Shown here: positions 8,988 to 17,382 of the stretch, piece by piece
Layout: every line of letters starts with the position of its first letter
How positions within the stretch are numbered: the first letter of the stretch is position 1
From: Anaerolineales bacterium HSG25
GTDB taxonomy: Bacteria > Chloroflexota > Anaerolineae > 4572-78 > J111
Assembly (NCBI GenBank): GCA_030377865.1
Contig: JAUCGA010000003.1
Coordinates: 57,627 to 121,626, forward strand
Length of the DNA: 64,000 nt
Direction: 5' to 3'
Notes under the pieces: generated by a model
What the model was told of the DNA's origin: nothing
Databases searched by the model: none
Seen by the model: only the letters and a program-made list of their open reading frames with translations
Made by a program: the position numbers and the translations under genes

Positions 8988-9971
8988 TTACCACCCCGCA
9001 GGTAGCCCCTCGTTAAGTTCGATTTCGGTGAACAGTTCTGTCTGTTGCGCGCCCACCTCGCGTACCCACTGTGCCATACGAGCAAGGCCAGTTGTTAGGT
9101 CAGTTTTGGGTGGCGAGTCAAACGTTGCCAACAGTTTAGAGTGATCACAATAGGCATGAGTCACCTCGTTACGAGCGGCTAAATAGGTCAATTCGGCTTC
9201 TACGCCCATAGCCTGACAAACTGCTTGAGCCAACTCATTGAGGTTGTATGGTGTGTCACCACCAATGTTAAAGGCGTTGTTGTAAGCGGCTCGATTCTCC
9301 ACCGACTGGGCAATAATCGGAGCCACATCATCAATGTAGGTAAAGGCCCGACTCTGTTTGCCGTCGCCAAAAATGGTCAATTGTTGCCCGCTTAAAATCT
9401 GGTTCATGAATATTCCGATGACATTACGGTATTTGTCACCAATATTCTGATTTTCACCATAGACGTTGTGAGGCCGGAAAACGATATAATCTAGCCCAAA
9501 CTGTTTATGCGCGGCTTCCAAATCCATTTCGACAGCATATTTCGCTACTCCGTATGGGTCTTCTGGCAAGGGCGACATAGCCTCGGTCATAGGCGGCGTG
9601 TTTGCCCCATACACGGCAATCGAAGAGGTGAAGACGAAACATTTTACTTTATGGCGAACACTTTCATTGATGAGATTGACCGAGCCGATGAGGTTGTTGG
9701 TGTAGTTAAAACGACGAATAAAGTGACTCAATCCCTCGGCGGCATAAGCGGCCAAATGGTAGACATAGTCGAATTTTTCGGTATTAAACATCTCTTTAAC
9801 TAGTTCGTAGTCGGTAATAGAACCGTTAATAAACTGAGTCTTTGGTGGTAAATTTTCTAAGCTCCCACCAGTTAAATCATCTAAAATTGTAATATCATAA
9901 TTGTTTTTAATTAAATGTTTGGCGACATGCGAGCCGATAAAACCAGCTCCGCCAGTAACAAGTGCTTTCAT
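8988..9971 (-). CDS. NAD-dependent nucleotide-sugar epimerase/dehydratase (extended SDR)
   Basis: I place the start at the ATG giving MKALVTGGAGFIGSH (327 aa); the longer frame adds 29 unlikely residues. Rossmann motif GGAGFIG at residues 7-13, S116/S117 and Y140-x3-K144 (DPYGVAK) form the SDR catalytic set. 'RPHNVYGENQNIGDKYRNVI' is typical of UDP-glucose 4-epimerase-like enzymes. It should interconvert NDP-hexoses for envelope glycans. It lies downstream of the GT2 glycosyltransferase at 10216, supporting a polysaccharide role, although a CATTCCCGC-type hairpin sits between them. Confidence 0.9.
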   Translation of the reverse strand: MKALVTGGAGFIGSHVAKHLIKNNYDITILDDLTGGSLENLPPKTQFINGSITDYELVKEMFNTEKFDYVYHLAAYAAEGLSHFIRRFNYTNNLIGSVNLINESVRHKVKCFVFTSSIAVYGANTPPMTEAMSPLPEDPYGVAKYAVEMDLEAAHKQFGLDYIVFRPHNVYGENQNIGDKYRNVIGIFMNQILSGQQLTIFGDGKQSRAFTYIDDVAPIIAQSVENRAAYNNAFNIGGDTPYNLNELAQAVCQAMGVEAELTYLAARNEVTHAYCDHSKLLATFDSPPKTDLTTGLARMAQWVREVGAQQTELFTEIELNEGLPAGW

Positions 9972-10050
9972 AGTTTTTATTATGACGAATCGACAGGTAA
10001 GAGTGAGCGACGTATTTATACTGCGATTAGAATGGAAACGTAACTTTTGC

Positions 10051-10134
10051 CATGTCATTCCCGCATGCTTTTAGCGGGAATCCATTCCTTACAGGTCGTG
10101 TGGATGCCCGATAAAAACGTTCGGGCATGACATG
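10051..10134. repeat. Double hairpin of CATTCCCGC / GATGCCCGA type
   Basis: CATGTCATTCCCGCATG...AGCGGGAATCCA followed by GGATGCCCGATAAAAACGTTCGGGCATGACATG. The same two hairpins appear in the opposite order at 35163-35245 and inside the element at 11727. Similar to widespread dRS3-like repeats (ATTCCC N8 GGGAAT) known from Neisseria; that resemblance is from memory. Confidence 0.7.
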
Positions 10135-10215
10135 AGGAAAGTATCGGTCTCAAACTAATTTGAGTATAGAACTCGTTCCCTAAATTTACATCCTCAATCT
10201 TATTCGTCGATTCGT

Positions 10216-11202
10216 CTAATGTGTAGGAATCCCCCGGTGCATTTTCCATGCAATGTTTGGTTTTTTGACTGCGGCTAGTTGAACCGGATGCCCTGAAATC
10301 GTTTGACCAAGCTGTTTTCGTTTTGCTAAATAGGTTCCAATTTCGGTTAAGGCAGTCAAGCGCCCTCGTAATGGCGCGGTGTCACGTGCCACGAGCAATC
10401 CGTAAAAAATAGCCGCTATCTCAAAGATAACAATTAACGGGAGATTTTTCCATAGGGCATTGGTCGGATAGTTTTTGATCATCGTGCGAATTTTGTTACG
10501 TCCCATCAGGTAACTCTTGCGAGAGGGCCACTGTCCGGTAGTCCCAGAATGGATGTGCCGCACTCTAGCTTGGGGGGCATAGAGACAGCGCCATCCGGCC
10601 CGTTGACCTCGCCAAGCCAAATCAACATCCTCATAATAGATAAAGTAGTCCTCGTCGAGCAAGCCAATCTGGTCGAGCATTTCCCGCTTATATAACCCCG
10701 CCGCGGCCGAAGGGCCAAATACATCATGCGGTTCTGTCGGTTCTTGACTAACCGGCAAGCCAAGATGGCGGTTCCAAGCCATGCTGGCGCGGTCAACCTC
10801 GATTCCGGCAGAATCAAGGCGAGTCGGATCATGATCAAACAGAATTTGACTAGCCACCATGCCGATTGTAGCCCCACTATTTGCCGCCTCAACCATCACT
10901 GACAAGAAGCCGGGTTCTAACTCGGTATCATTGTTTAGCAAAATAAGATATTCGCCGGTACTTTTTTGCAGGCCGATATTGTTGGCAAGGCAAAAGCCTA
11001 AATTATCACCATTTTCGATTAAAGTCACTTGCGGATAATGCTCTTTGACCCATGCCACCGAGCCATCTTCAATCGATGAGCCGTTATCGACCACAATCAC
11101 TTCGACATGGGGATAATCCTGAGCAAAAATCGAGGGCAGACAACGAGCCAGATAATGTTGTCCGTTGTGGTTAAGTACGATTACTGAAACGAGTTTAGTC
11201 AT
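10216..11202 (-). CDS. Glycosyltransferase family 2 (rhamnosyltransferase-like)
   Basis: 328 residues. GT-A fold: VSVIVLNHNGQHYLARCLPS at the start, then 'VIVVDNGSS', a DxD-like NNDTELEPGF motif, and the acceptor-side LDEDYFIYYEDVDLAWRGQR. A hydrophobic helix (LPLIVIFEIAAIFYGLLVAR, about 260-280) anchors the C-terminus to the membrane, as in many rhamnosyl/galactofuranosyl-type GT2 proteins. It transfers a sugar from an NDP donor onto a surface glycan. The neighbouring epimerase at 8988 may supply the donor. Confidence 0.9.
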   Translation of the reverse strand: MTKLVSVIVLNHNGQHYLARCLPSIFAQDYPHVEVIVVDNGSSIEDGSVAWVKEHYPQVTLIENGDNLGFCLANNIGLQKSTGEYLILLNNDTELEPGFLSVMVEAANSGATIGMVASQILFDHDPTRLDSAGIEVDRASMAWNRHLGLPVSQEPTEPHDVFGPSAAAGLYKREMLDQIGLLDEDYFIYYEDVDLAWRGQRAGWRCLYAPQARVRHIHSGTTGQWPSRKSYLMGRNKIRTMIKNYPTNALWKNLPLIVIFEIAAIFYGLLVARDTAPLRGRLTALTEIGTYLAKRKQLGQTISGHPVQLAAVKKPNIAWKMHRGIPTH

Positions 11203-11212
11203 AGAAAATTCT

Positions 11213-11314
11213 AGGAACGAGTATTAATTAACCTGTGCATGTCGGTCATGAGAGTGGTTCAATCTTAAAGATTGAACCACTCTGGAACACGCAACTTATT
11301 TAATCCCGATTCCT
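11213..11314. repeat. Family-B palindromic element with GGTTCAATC inner hairpin
   Basis: Arms AGGAACGAGTATTAATTAAC and AACTTATTTAATCCCGATTC. Inner perfect hairpin GAGTGGTTCAATCTT / AAGATTGAACCACTC. Its right end overlaps the TAG stop of the acylphosphatase gene (11313-11315). Confidence 0.8.
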
Positions 11315-11588
11315 ACCGCCGTACTGCAAATTCCGTGTAACTCAACATTGAATCCTCAAAGCGATAAAAGATGCTACTGATTCGTTTTCCTTGTGGCTCG
11401 GTTTGGCACCACTCTAGCAGAGTATCTAACTGGGGTTCCTCACCTTGGGCATCAATCTCAATTCGACCATCAGAAAGGGTGCGAATAAATCCGACGAGGC
11501 TTAGGCGTTGAGCCTCTTCTTGGGCATTTAAGCGGAAATTTAAGCCTTGTAACTGCCCTTCAATCAACATTCTCATTCGTTTTGTCAT
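11313..11588 (-). CDS. acyP: Acylphosphatase-family protein lacking the catalytic asparagine
   Basis: 91 residues, the usual length. Both acylphosphatase signatures are recognisable: EGQLQGLNFR (phosphate-binding loop, catalytic R19) and GFIRTLSDGRIEIDAQG. The family would hydrolyse acyl phosphates. In active enzymes the second motif reads GxVxN; here the position is T37, so the catalytic Asn is missing and activity is doubtful. Shine-Dalgarno AGGA lies eight bases before the start. Before a palindromic insertion the gene probably followed the prepilin peptidase by about 18 bases in one operon. Confidence 0.85.
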   Translation of the reverse strand: MTKRMRMLIEGQLQGLNFRLNAQEEAQRLSLVGFIRTLSDGRIEIDAQGEEPQLDTLLEWCQTEPQGKRISSIFYRFEDSMLSYTEFAVRR

Positions 11589-11605
11589 GATATAAATCCT
11601 AAAAT

Positions 11606-11911
11606 CTTGCTACCCGACAAGAAATTTAGCCCAGGCTAATTATAGAATAATATTCGACAGGATTAACAGGATTAACAAGATTAAAAGCAAAAAATCCTGT
11701 TAATCCTGTCGAAAAAATCTTTTTTCGCAATAGCGCAAAAATCGTCTGAATGTGGGACGCAGAATGTCATGCCCGAATGTAGTTATCGGGCATCCACAGA
11801 TATAACAATAGATTCCCGCTAAAACCATGCGGGAATGACATGACTATATTTCGATTTCATGATGAGTTTTGCTCTACTGCCTTTTTTCTAATCAAGATGT
11901 CGGGTACCAAG
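11606..11911. mobile_element. Family-A MITE-like element, interrupted by a family-E element
   Basis: Perfect-type ends CTTGCTACCCGACA and TGTCGGGTACCAAG. Flanked by an exact 9-bp duplication TCCTAAAAT (11597-11605 and 11912-11920). The core holds the 9-mer GGATTAACA repeats. It lies between acyP and the prepilin peptidase and the duplicated target contains the AGGA ribosome site of acyP (as read on the minus strand). A second element (11727-11880) is nested in it. Confidence 0.9.
11727..11880. mobile_element. Family-E MITE-like element nested in the family-A copy
   Basis: 154 bp with inverted ends GCAATAGCGCAAAAATCGTC and GATGAGTTTTGCTCTACTGC, flanked by an exact 8-bp duplication CTTTTTTC (11719-11726 and 11881-11888). 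The undisturbed family-A sequence at the same point can be read at about 49150. It carries the CATGCCCGAATG and CATTCCCGC hairpins inside. Confidence 0.9.
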
Positions 11912-11919
11912 TCCTAAAA

Positions 11920-12753
11920 TTAACAGTAAATATATTGCCAAATCTCATCGCCCCAAACCAGCATGAGCCAGCCGCTTAGGGTTAAAAATGGCCCATAAGG
12001 GATATAGCTTTTACGGCTAATGCGGCGAGTAAGAAGTAACATCAGGGGGATAATTGCCCCCAAAAAGACAGTTATAATAAAGGCGAGCAGGATATATGGC
12101 AAGCCGAGAATCAAACCCAAAAATACAGATAGCGTGACATCTCCCGCGCCGAGCGCACCCCGACCATAGGTCAGTGTTCCAAATAAAAAAGCCCCGTAAC
12201 TGATAATAAAACCTGTTGCACCGCCAATAATGGCGATGGACCAAAAGCTATCGGGGCGAATAATAAACAGGGTCAAAATGCCATGTAAGATGGAGTTACA
12301 ACTGGGGGCAAACTCCCAAAACCCGGCCAAGGGAGTAACAAAGGCCAGCAGAATCACCAGCAAAATGGCCGGTAACATGACGAGATTAAAAATCAGTTTA
12401 TGCTCTAAATCTGTCACTGTAATCAACACTAAAATGGCTGTGTAGAGCATGATAATGAGAGTTTGACTAGAAGCACCATATCGACCGTATAAAAAGATAA
12501 ACAACAGTGGCATGACAATTTCGACCACAATAGCACGTTTGAAAGTCTCTGATTGGACTTGACAGGTAGGGCATGACAAGCTGTTTCGAGCCATGCTGAC
12601 CAGCATGCTCCAAGCCATAAGACCGTCCCGTTTTGTCTGACAGTTGGTACAGGTTGGCGCTTGCCAAATCGACTCTCGACGAGGTAACAGATTGGCGGCA
12701 TGGTTAATCAACATGGCGATTAACCAACCGATAATAAGGTAGATAATAATCAT
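11920..12753 (-). CDS. pilD: Prepilin peptidase (A24 family, PilD/GspO type)
   Basis: 277 residues, polytopic. The N-terminal cytoplasmic zinc site has two CxxC pairs (C35/C38, C61/C64). The catalytic aspartates are D115 in TDLEHKLI and D205 in GAGDVTLS, the GxGD signature. It cleaves leader peptides of type IV pilin-like proteins and may N-methylate them; whether the methylase half works cannot be told. No pilus structural genes are nearby. The insertion duplication at its 3' end begins at the first base of its stop codon. Confidence 0.93.
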   Translation of the reverse strand: MIIIYLIIGWLIAMLINHAANLLPRRESIWQAPTCTNCQTKRDGLMAWSMLVSMARNSLSCPTCQVQSETFKRAIVVEIVMPLLFIFLYGRYGASSQTLIIMLYTAILVLITVTDLEHKLIFNLVMLPAILLVILLAFVTPLAGFWEFAPSCNSILHGILTLFIIRPDSFWSIAIIGGATGFIISYGAFLFGTLTYGRGALGAGDVTLSVFLGLILGLPYILLAFIITVFLGAIIPLMLLLTRRISRKSYIPYGPFLTLSGWLMLVWGDEIWQYIYC

Positions 12754-12855
12754 AGGCTCTGCTGATGATAACGTAGATGTGCTATTCTAGCAAGCATAAC
12801 AACTCAGCGAATTCGCTAGGAACGAGTGGTAATTAGTTGTGCCAATTGAAAATAC

Positions 12856-13000
12856 TTCAGTACCCGACATGCTGATTAAATAAAGATTTTTCGACAGGAT
12901 TAACAGAATTGACAGGATTTTTTGCCTTTAATCTTGTTAATCCTGTCAGATATTTTTTTGTATTTAGTTGAGGCTAAAAATTTTTGTCGGGGAACAAGAC
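12856..13000. mobile_element. Family-A MITE-like element
   Basis: 145 bp, ends TTCAGTACCCGACATG and GTCGGGGAACAAGAC, flanked by AAAATAC at 12849-12855 and 13001-13007 (7 bp exact). The core has two 9-mer arrays mirrored around TTTTTTGCCTTT. Confidence 0.85.
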
Positions 13001-13007
13001 AAAATAC

Positions 13008-13038
13008 AAAACACCCAATCTTAGCAGATTGGGTGTTT
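13008..13038 (-). terminator. Intrinsic terminator of the receiver-histidine kinase gene
   Basis: Hairpin AAACACCCAATC / GATTGGGTGTTT. Read on the minus strand it is followed by a T-rich tract (TTTTGTATTTTG), 35 bases after the stop codon at 13073. Confidence 0.7.
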
Positions 13039-13072
13039 AAGATACAAAAAGCAATTGATTGCCTTATTTAGG

Positions 13073-14323
13073 CTAATCTTCCTGAGTTGGTAACAGGATA
13101 TAAAACTTGCTACCGGGTAGCGTTTCAGGATCATGTCCGGGGCTTTCGACCCAAATGCGCCCATGATGAGCTTCTATAACTCCCCGAGCAATCGTCAAGC
13201 CTAATCCTGCTCCGCCGCCCATAAACTCAGTTTTACTGGTACTATGCAATGCCACATTAGAGGCCGTGCTAAACTTATCAAAAATCAATTTTTGTTTATC
13301 TCGGTTAATTCCTACCCCAGTATCGGTCACAATCACCTCAATAAATGAGAGACTATCCTTGTCATTTTTAGGAAGATGTCGAGCATGAATTGAAACTTTT
13401 CCATTATCGGGCGTGTATTTTATACCGTTGCTTACAATTCGAGACAATGCCGAGTGTAGTTGTTTGCTGTCACCGTGAACCACCGGCAACCCTTCTGGCG
13501 CTTCGGCAATCAGTTCGATATTACGGGCTTTAGCATTGGGCGTTTGTTCTGTTTTGACAGAGCTAAGAATACTACGAATTGAAACAAGTGTATAATCAAA
13601 ACTGGTATCGGCTAATTCTACCCGAATGACGCTGACCATGTCCTCAACAATGTCTTGGAGACGACTAAAGCCACGAGCCACGCCTGCTAATAAATCTTTG
13701 GCATGTTGGTCGCCTTGGATAACGGGCAACATCTCTAACATTTGGGTGTAACTATGGATGACCGTTAAGGGTGTTCGTAGTTCGTGGGACACGACAGATA
13801 TAAAATCGCTTTTTGCCTCTTCAAACTGTTTAAGCCGATCATAAGCGGCCTGTAGCTCACTAAATTTTTGCTCTAATTCAACAATTAGGCTAACGTTCTG
13901 TTCTTGCAGATACTGTTCTCGTTTGGTTTCAACGTCACTTTTAACGTGCCCCTTTTTAATATGATGTGCCACCGCAGAGACAAGTTCATCAAAGTCAATA
14001 GGCTTGTTTAGGTAACCATCACAACCAATTGCTCTTGCTCGTTCACGGTCATTAGACACGGTTCGAGCCGTAATTGCCACGATAGGCACATGATTGATAT
14101 GAGGGAAACTACGTAATCGGGTCACCGCGGTAAAACCATCGAGGTCAGGCAAATTAATATCCATCAAAATTAAGGCTGGTTCGATACTTTTAGCCATCGC
14201 AATTCCTTCAAGAGCGCTGACCGCGTCAACAACCCGATATCCTTCACTTTCAAGGATACGTCTAATCAAATCTCGATTTTGTTGTACATCTTCAACGTTT
14301 AGGATAGTTTGTGGCATGTCCAT
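13073..14323 (-). CDS. Receiver-first hybrid histidine kinase
   Basis: 416 residues. Receiver domain 5-122 with acidic pocket E11/D12, phosphoacceptor D55 and K107. A coiled linker (130-170) leads to HisKA with H180 in FISVVSHELRTPL. The HATPase has N box LHSALSRIVSNGIKYTPDNG, G1 DTGVGI and G2 GGGAGLGLTI. With the receiver upstream of the kinase and no membrane or PAS input, it probably acts as a relay controlled by another kinase. No partner regulator is adjacent. Start chosen at MDMPQT; a GGGAC sequence upstream is too far to be a good ribosome site. Confidence 0.93.
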   Translation of the reverse strand: MDMPQTILNVEDVQQNRDLIRRILESEGYRVVDAVSALEGIAMAKSIEPALILMDINLPDLDGFTAVTRLRSFPHINHVPIVAITARTVSNDRERARAIGCDGYLNKPIDFDELVSAVAHHIKKGHVKSDVETKREQYLQEQNVSLIVELEQKFSELQAAYDRLKQFEEAKSDFISVVSHELRTPLTVIHSYTQMLEMLPVIQGDQHAKDLLAGVARGFSRLQDIVEDMVSVIRVELADTSFDYTLVSIRSILSSVKTEQTPNAKARNIELIAEAPEGLPVVHGDSKQLHSALSRIVSNGIKYTPDNGKVSIHARHLPKNDKDSLSFIEVIVTDTGVGINRDKQKLIFDKFSTASNVALHSTSKTEFMGGGAGLGLTIARGVIEAHHGRIWVESPGHDPETLPGSKFYILLPTQED

Positions 14324-14453
14324 TGTTCTAATCTCGACGCTCTGTCCCTAATTTTTGGTGGTGGATAGAACTACCATATACTAGAATATACCATAGCTAT
14401 GTAGTCAAAAGTATAGGATAACCATCCCAATGTTAAAAAATTTGGAGAAACGC

Positions 14454-15221
14454 ATGTCTATATCGAAAAAATTAACGACCCCCCGCTGGATGATAACCCA
14501 TTTTTTTGTTTTAATCGGCTTAATCTTTCTGATTAATCTAGGCCGTTGGCAGATGAACCGATTAGAAGAACGCCGAGCCTATAATGAGAATGTTGCCATC
14601 GCGCTCGACCAACCTATCACTAATCTTGATGGCTCACCAGTCGAGCCAACTCAGTTCCACTTTAGGCATGTAACTGTTAGTGGACGGTTTGATAATTCAG
14701 CAGGCATGATTCTGCGTAATCAACGCTCGGTTGAGGGTCAGGCCGGAGTCGACTTGCTCGTCCCTTTCCAAATTACTGACAGTGATACGGCAGTACTGGT
14801 CAACCGTGGTTGGATTCCCCACAACAACAGTGACCCATCACCCGAAAGCCGCCAGATTTACGACCTTAACAAACCAATAACATTGACCGGTATTGCCTAC
14901 CCTTCGCAACCGCAACCGAGCGGTTTTTCGCCCAGAGACCCAGAGTTACAACCGGGTCAAACTCGGCTCGATGGCTGGATGCGGGTTGATATAAACCGCA
15001 TCCAGAAGCAAGTTCCCTATCCACTGCTCGATATTTATATTGAGCAGATTCCCGATGACCCGCTTAAGGCAACGGAACTTCCTCGACAAGACCATGTCGG
15101 CGTAGCCCTCGACGAAGGCCCACACCTGAGTTATGCCATGCAATGGTTCACCTTCGCCGTGATTCTGGTTATCACCTATGCCGCTTTTGTGCGGCAAGAG
15201 GTACGAAAATCGGTTGATTGA
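14454..15221 (+). CDS. SURF1-family cytochrome oxidase assembly protein
   Basis: I choose the ATG at 14454 (GGAG seven bases upstream) over an in-frame ATG at 14430 with no ribosome site; 255 aa. N-terminal membrane helix (MITHFFVLIGLIFLINLG) followed by the SURF1 motif LGRWQMNRLEER, the periplasmic core with LRNQRSVEGQAGVDLLVPFQ and VLVNRGWIP, and a C-terminal helix (MQWFTFAVILVITYAAFV). SURF1 helps insert heme a into heme-copper oxidase. No cox genes are adjacent, but the gene implies aerobic respiration. Confidence 0.92.
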   Translation: MSISKKLTTPRWMITHFFVLIGLIFLINLGRWQMNRLEERRAYNENVAIALDQPITNLDGSPVEPTQFHFRHVTVSGRFDNSAGMILRNQRSVEGQAGVDLLVPFQITDSDTAVLVNRGWIPHNNSDPSPESRQIYDLNKPITLTGIAYPSQPQPSGFSPRDPELQPGQTRLDGWMRVDINRIQKQVPYPLLDIYIEQIPDDPLKATELPRQDHVGVALDEGPHLSYAMQWFTFAVILVITYAAFVRQEVRKSVD

Positions 15222-15412
15222 GGCTTTGGTTTTCATGCTTAAGCAGATTGTTTGTCAAATGGTTCATAAAAATCGCCAAAATCATGCCGGATTATCAATC
15301 AGATATTCAGTATAGTCAATTCTGACCACGGTATCATCTAACTGCATAAATTCCCAGTCACTACACAGGAGGGAACTTTTGTCAATATTATGGATTGTCC
15401 ATGCTCGTCGTT
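15222..15412. other. Gap with possible out-of-frame coding remnant
   Basis: On the minus strand, a frame shifted from the 3' end of the 15413 gene stays open for about 50 codons (RVYLKRRAWTIHNIDKSS..., DWEFMQLDDTVVRIDYTEYL) to a TGA near 15287. It looks protein-like but has no good start before the internal Met. It may be a decayed extension of the upstream gene. Confidence 0.25.
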
Positions 15413-15718
15413 TTAGATAAACTCTAAACTTGGGTCATCACGAATATAAGCCAACTGTTGACCCAAATAAGGCAATGAGGGCAAATCATGCCATCTTCGG
15501 AGGAGATGGTAAGCGGGCGAGGTTAATAATCGACATTCATCAACCGTAAAACACCACTCCTCACGCCGAATTTCAATCACGGTAGATTGATCTGGTAATA
15601 AACCAAAATCCCAAGCCGAACATAAACGAGCCAGAAAATCAACTCGGTCAGCTAAGGTATCAAGGATTTCAGGAGGCGTTACATCAGGATAGAGTGAACC
15701 ATCAATTTGGAATGGCAT
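15413..15718 (-). CDS. Hypothetical protein
   Basis: 101 residues, soluble, with a Trp-rich middle (CSAWDFGLLPDQST, REEWCFTVDEC). No family recognised. It follows the UPF0175-like gene at 15742 by 23 bases on the same strand, so the two probably form one unit. A shifted frame continuing beyond its stop hints at a frameshift near the end. Confidence 0.55.
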   Translation of the reverse strand: MPFQIDGSLYPDVTPPEILDTLADRVDFLARLCSAWDFGLLPDQSTVIEIRREEWCFTVDECRLLTSPAYHLLRRWHDLPSLPYLGQQLAYIRDDPSLEFI

Positions 15719-15741
15719 AGATAAATATCTCCTTGAACCAA

Positions 15742-16077
15742 TTACGAACCTGTTTGGCGGCCCTTTTCTGAGTGGGGTCTGAAATTTTGGATAACGGGCG
15801 AAGACCTATGATCCATTATCTCTTGTAGAACGTCACCATCATGTTGGAAATCATCATCATCATAATGGAGATAACATTGATGTTTATGCAAAAATGTTTC
15901 TGTTTCCCATCGAGAAGAGAAGCCAAGAATTTGTTGAACTTGATAGCTGGTCAAGATACCGATTTTATAGCCAATAACTGTAATATCTTCTAAATTTTTT
16001 CGTGCAATGATATTCCAATGTGTTTGGAACGCTTCAACCGCACTTTCTGGCAAATCATACTGAACGGTAAACTTCAC
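15742..16077 (-). CDS. Small protein with UPF0175-like helix-turn-helix motif
   Basis: 111 residues. The segment 'ILTSYQVQQILGFSSRWETE' followed by TFLHKHQCYLHYDDDD resembles the LGLSRxExxxFLxxHGVxxxY motif of UPF0175 antitoxin-like proteins. The N-terminal 30 residues form a beta strand plus helix. The usual UPF0175 partner is a PIN/DUF3368 nuclease; here the next gene is an unknown 101-aa protein. Function as an antitoxin is an inference from the motif only. Confidence 0.6.
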   Translation of the reverse strand: MKFTVQYDLPESAVEAFQTHWNIIARKNLEDITVIGYKIGILTSYQVQQILGFSSRWETETFLHKHQCYLHYDDDDFQHDGDVLQEIMDHRSSPVIQNFRPHSEKGRQTGS

Positions 16078-16427
16078 GTTTTTCTACCTTTTTATAAATT
16101 AGAATTCACCTAATGAGAGATTAATAGTTCTTATTAGGTGAGTTCTGCTTTAAGAGGTTACTCAATAACGATAATCGTTACTGATACAGGCAATGGACAT
16201 ATTGAAATCGAGGCCAAATACCCCCAAAGCCTTGTTACTGGTTCCTCTCTGGGGCAACAGTACCGCGAATAAGGGGTAAGGACAACGAATTTAGGGAACA
16301 ACGAATTTCGCTTCAAGAGTAATAATCGACCAATTTCAAACCATTACTCGCTGTTTGTATCGGTCAATCATTCGTTTTTCCCTCTATTCGTTGTTCTCCC
16401 TGTTTCAATTGATCCATGAGATATTCC
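16078..16427. repeat. Gene-free stretch with one imperfect hairpin
   Basis: AGAATTCACCTAAT (16101-16114) pairs with ATTAGGTGAGTTCT (16133-16146). The remainder (16147-16427) contains scattered 'acgaat' words (AACAACGAATTT) that may be a decayed repeat; nothing else recognised. Confidence 0.45.
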
Positions 16428-17024
16428 TTACACCATGTATTCTCCCATAAAATCACTGAAAAGGCCATGAAATAAAACTACCTCACCTTGGTTATGGAAA
16501 GGGGTTGTCAACATTGGAAGAAGCTCCAACAGCTTATCTCGGGCGAGAAAATGATACCTCTGACCATCAACAACCTTCTGCACCACAGGCATAAGGGGAT
16601 GACTCTCGACCAGTTCAAATTGATAGCTATCGATCATCTGCTCGACATAACAATGGTAGAACGGCCCCAACACACTGACGAACAGGCGTAATAACAACCG
16701 AGGGCTACCTAACCGAGTCAGTAACGCCTCGTCATCCTCTAAAAATGGTATATTTTTATGTAGGAGAATCTCAGCCTGATAACATGAATTGTCTGCCAAA
16801 TTGGTAAAATCTCGCATGGCGTAACCAGCGCAGGCTCTTTCGAGTTGAGTGAGTAACCCTCGCCATGCTCGATTGTCCGCTTCCGCCTTGGCTCTCGCTT
16901 CTAGAAGCCGCCCATACTCCGAGGTAATATAGTAGGCCGCTCGGTTGGAAGGAATTTGGCTTTGATGGAATTTGGTTATGGTTTCACGGATAATCTCATT
17001 TACGGGCATCGTTTCAAATCGCAC
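16428..17024 (-). CDS. Hypothetical protein
   Basis: 198 residues, mostly helical, no membrane segment or signal peptide. The central part 'LLRLFVSVLGPFYHCYVEQM' and C-terminal 'FHGLFSDFMGEYM' are distinctive but I do not recognise them. A second Met at residue 6 is an alternative start. A broken gene ends 11 bases upstream, so it was probably the second gene of an operon. Confidence 0.6.
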   Translation of the reverse strand: MRFETMPVNEIIRETITKFHQSQIPSNRAAYYITSEYGRLLEARAKAEADNRAWRGLLTQLERACAGYAMRDFTNLADNSCYQAEILLHKNIPFLEDDEALLTRLGSPRLLLRLFVSVLGPFYHCYVEQMIDSYQFELVESHPLMPVVQKVVDGQRYHFLARDKLLELLPMLTTPFHNQGEVVLFHGLFSDFMGEYMV

Positions 17025-17035
17025 AAATGTTCGAT

Positions 17036-17160
17036 TTACACTTTTTTAACTTCTGCTAAGTCACGGACTTGGCAGTTTTGAGGGTAGCGTTCAATAAATA
17101 GGGTAACTGGACAACCTGTGAATACTTTGCGAAGGATATAACTCGCGTTTGACAGCCCCG
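17036..17160 (-). pseudogene. C-terminal remnant of a lost gene
   Basis: Minus-strand frame reading ...SYILRKVFTGCPVTLFIERY, then PQNCQVRDLAEVKKV and TAA at 17036-17038. It looks protein-like but has no start: upstream it runs into the palindromic element at 17154-17290, where a stop closes the frame. It sits 11 bases before the intact 16428-17024 gene. Confidence 0.45.
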
Positions 17161-17290
17161 AAATAAATTTCAGGGCTATAGAACAGTGCCCAATACCTAT
17201 TCAGGCACAATGTAAATTGGGCTAAATCGCTCAGAGATAACCCGATTTATCGGGTGCTGTTCTATAGCACGGTGATTTATCGCCGTGCGG
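17154..17290. repeat. Palindromic element with CTATAGAACAG arms
   Basis: CTATAGAACAGTGCCC (17176-17191) is inverted at 17252-17267 (GGGTGCTGTTCTATAG, one mismatch). Smaller hairpins surround it: AGCCCCGAAATAAATTTCAGGGCT and CACGGTGATTTATCGCCGTG. Confidence 0.65.
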
Positions 17291-17382
17291 AGCTGGCTAC
17301 GAGAGACTGATAAGCAAATCTTGTCGAATTTGCAAATCGAACATTTGTTCAGTTTGCAACACTGCCGGTATTTGCTATCTGG

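Noticed and set aside
9972..10058. 29-residue N-terminal extension of the epimerase
   Set aside because: The SDR fold begins directly at MKALVTGGAG; the extension runs into the CATTCCCGC hairpin.
11755..11850. Intrinsic terminators for pilD from the GCCCGA and CATTCCCGC hairpins
   Set aside because: They belong to the nested family-E element and lack T-tracts.
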